Of a stretch of 64,000 nucleotides of DNA, positions 63,529-64,000 are shown in pieces. The notes beneath the pieces were generated by a model. The model had not been told where the DNA came from and did no database searches. It saw only the letters and a program-made list of their open reading frames with translations. Position 1 is the stretch's first letter. Each line of letters begins with the position of its first letter. Source of the DNA: Catellatospora coxensis (GTDB lineage: Bacteria; Actinomycetota; Actinomycetes; Mycobacteriales; Micromonosporaceae); the NCBI RefSeq assembly GCF_016862635.1, contig NZ_BONI01000041.1:1-64000 (forward strand). The letters run 5' to 3'. The translations under genes and the position numbers were made by a program.

Positions 63529-64000
63529 GTGGCACTTCTCCCCACCAGTAGGTCCTCCCACGACGACGGGTTCACGGGCGAGCAGTGGAAGAAGCGCCGG
63601 CGCCGGCGGGGCCGCGGCCGTAAGGGCATGCCGCTGTGGCAGGAGCTTCCGTTGCTGCTGGTGGTGGCGTTCTGCCTGGCGGTGCTCATCCGCACGTTCC
63701 TGATGCAGGCGTTCTACATCCCGTCCGGCTCGATGGAGGACACCCTCCTCGTCGGCGACCGCGTCCTGGTCAACAAGGTGGTGTACGAGTTCCGCGACCC
63801 CGAGCGCGGCGAGGTCATCGTCTTCAAAGGGCCCGACAACTGGGCTCCGGAGAACGGCGCGGACCCGGATGCGGGCTTCTTCTCCAAGCTCGGCCGCACC
63901 GTCGGCGACCTCGTCGGCATCAGCCAGCCGGGGGAGAAGGACTTCATCAAGCGCGTCATCGGGCTGCCGGGTGACCGGGTGTCCTGCTGCGACGTCGACG
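63529..64000 (+). CDS. lepB: Signal peptidase I (3' end cut by the window)
   Basis: 157 residues are visible. A basic N-terminus (KKRRRRRGRGRKG) precedes one membrane span (ELPLLLVVAFCLAVLIRTFL). Box B carries the catalytic serine in YIPSGSMEDTLLVGDRVLVN, and the lysine region is FIKRVIGLPGDRVSC. The enzyme removes signal peptides from exported proteins. The GTG at 63529 is my start choice; the true start could lie upstream because the frame stays open. The end is outside the window. TAGGCT at 63479-63484 may be its -10 element. Confidence 0.95.
   Translation, partial: MALLPTSRSSHDDGFTGEQWKKRRRRRGRGRKGMPLWQELPLLLVVAFCLAVLIRTFLMQAFYIPSGSMEDTLLVGDRVLVNKVVYEFRDPERGEVIVFKGPDNWAPENGADPDAGFFSKLGRTVGDLVGISQPGEKDFIKRVIGLPGDRVSCCDVD

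Overview
The window is a stretch of chromosome from a very GC-rich actinobacterium. Gene content and order (ndgR-leuCD-hup, plsC-gpsA-ddl, DAK2-recG-rsmD-coaD, yceD-rpmF-rnc-mutM-smc, ftsY, amtB-glnK-glnD-ffh, proS, rpsP-khpA-rimM-trmD-rplS-lepB) are typical of Actinobacteria. The histone-H1-like tail on HU, the PII/GlnD set-up, the LPXTG protein and the sequence style suggest Micromonosporaceae; the family assignment is inference. I see no phage, insertion sequence, CRISPR array, rRNA or tRNA.

Layout. 1-6.1 kb: small membrane protein, a decayed DUF3352 gene, an IclR regulator divergent from leuCD, hup, and a TetR/DoxX-like divergent pair. 6.1-11 kb: minus-strand ppk1 plus a CYTH-CHAD polyphosphate-type protein, then a cold-shock-like protein and cofC. 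11.2-18.4 kb: plsC-gpsA, a PLP gamma-family enzyme, ddl, DUF3515/Lrp, thiL and an acetyltransferase. 18.6-29.2 kb: rpmB, DAK2 protein, recG, a sortase substrate, rsmD, coaD, a coiled-coil protein, yceD, rpmF, rnc and mutM. 29.2-44.2 kb is more accessory: a GH135-like/GH114-like pair, a CAP protein, smc plus a HAD hydrolase, and a four-gene ABC system with two about 1000-residue permeases and two ATPases. 44.4-54.3 kb: phoD-like phosphatase, ftsY, a phosphotransferase, a nitrogen operon (amtB-glnK-glnD) behind a GlnR-like box, and ffh. 54.4-60.7 kb: a paralogous membrane-protein pair (one copy decayed), amidohydrolase, proS, a coiled-coil protein and two tandem DUF402 enzymes. 60.8-64 kb: rpsP-khpA-rimM-trmD-rplS and the start of lepB.

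Working together. Both halves of the SRP targeting pathway (ftsY, ffh) and signal peptidase I (lepB, cut by the window end) are here. Ribosome synthesis is represented by L28, L32, S16, L19, RimM, TrmD, RsmD, YceD, RNase III and KhpA, and nitrogen sensing by Amt-GlnK-GlnD.

The most unusual signal is non-coding. A series of long, nearly perfect inverted repeats without a U-tract sits at the 3' ends of genes, mostly between convergent genes (14143-14242, 18471-18533, 22889-22957, 44237-44301, 52525-52589, 54373-54440, 57089-57163). Two pairs share their arms while their loops differ, and one pair shows a compensatory base-pair change. A second recurring pattern is a TAnnnT hexamer 6-8 nt upstream of a start codon with no ribosome-binding site, which suggests many leaderless mRNAs.
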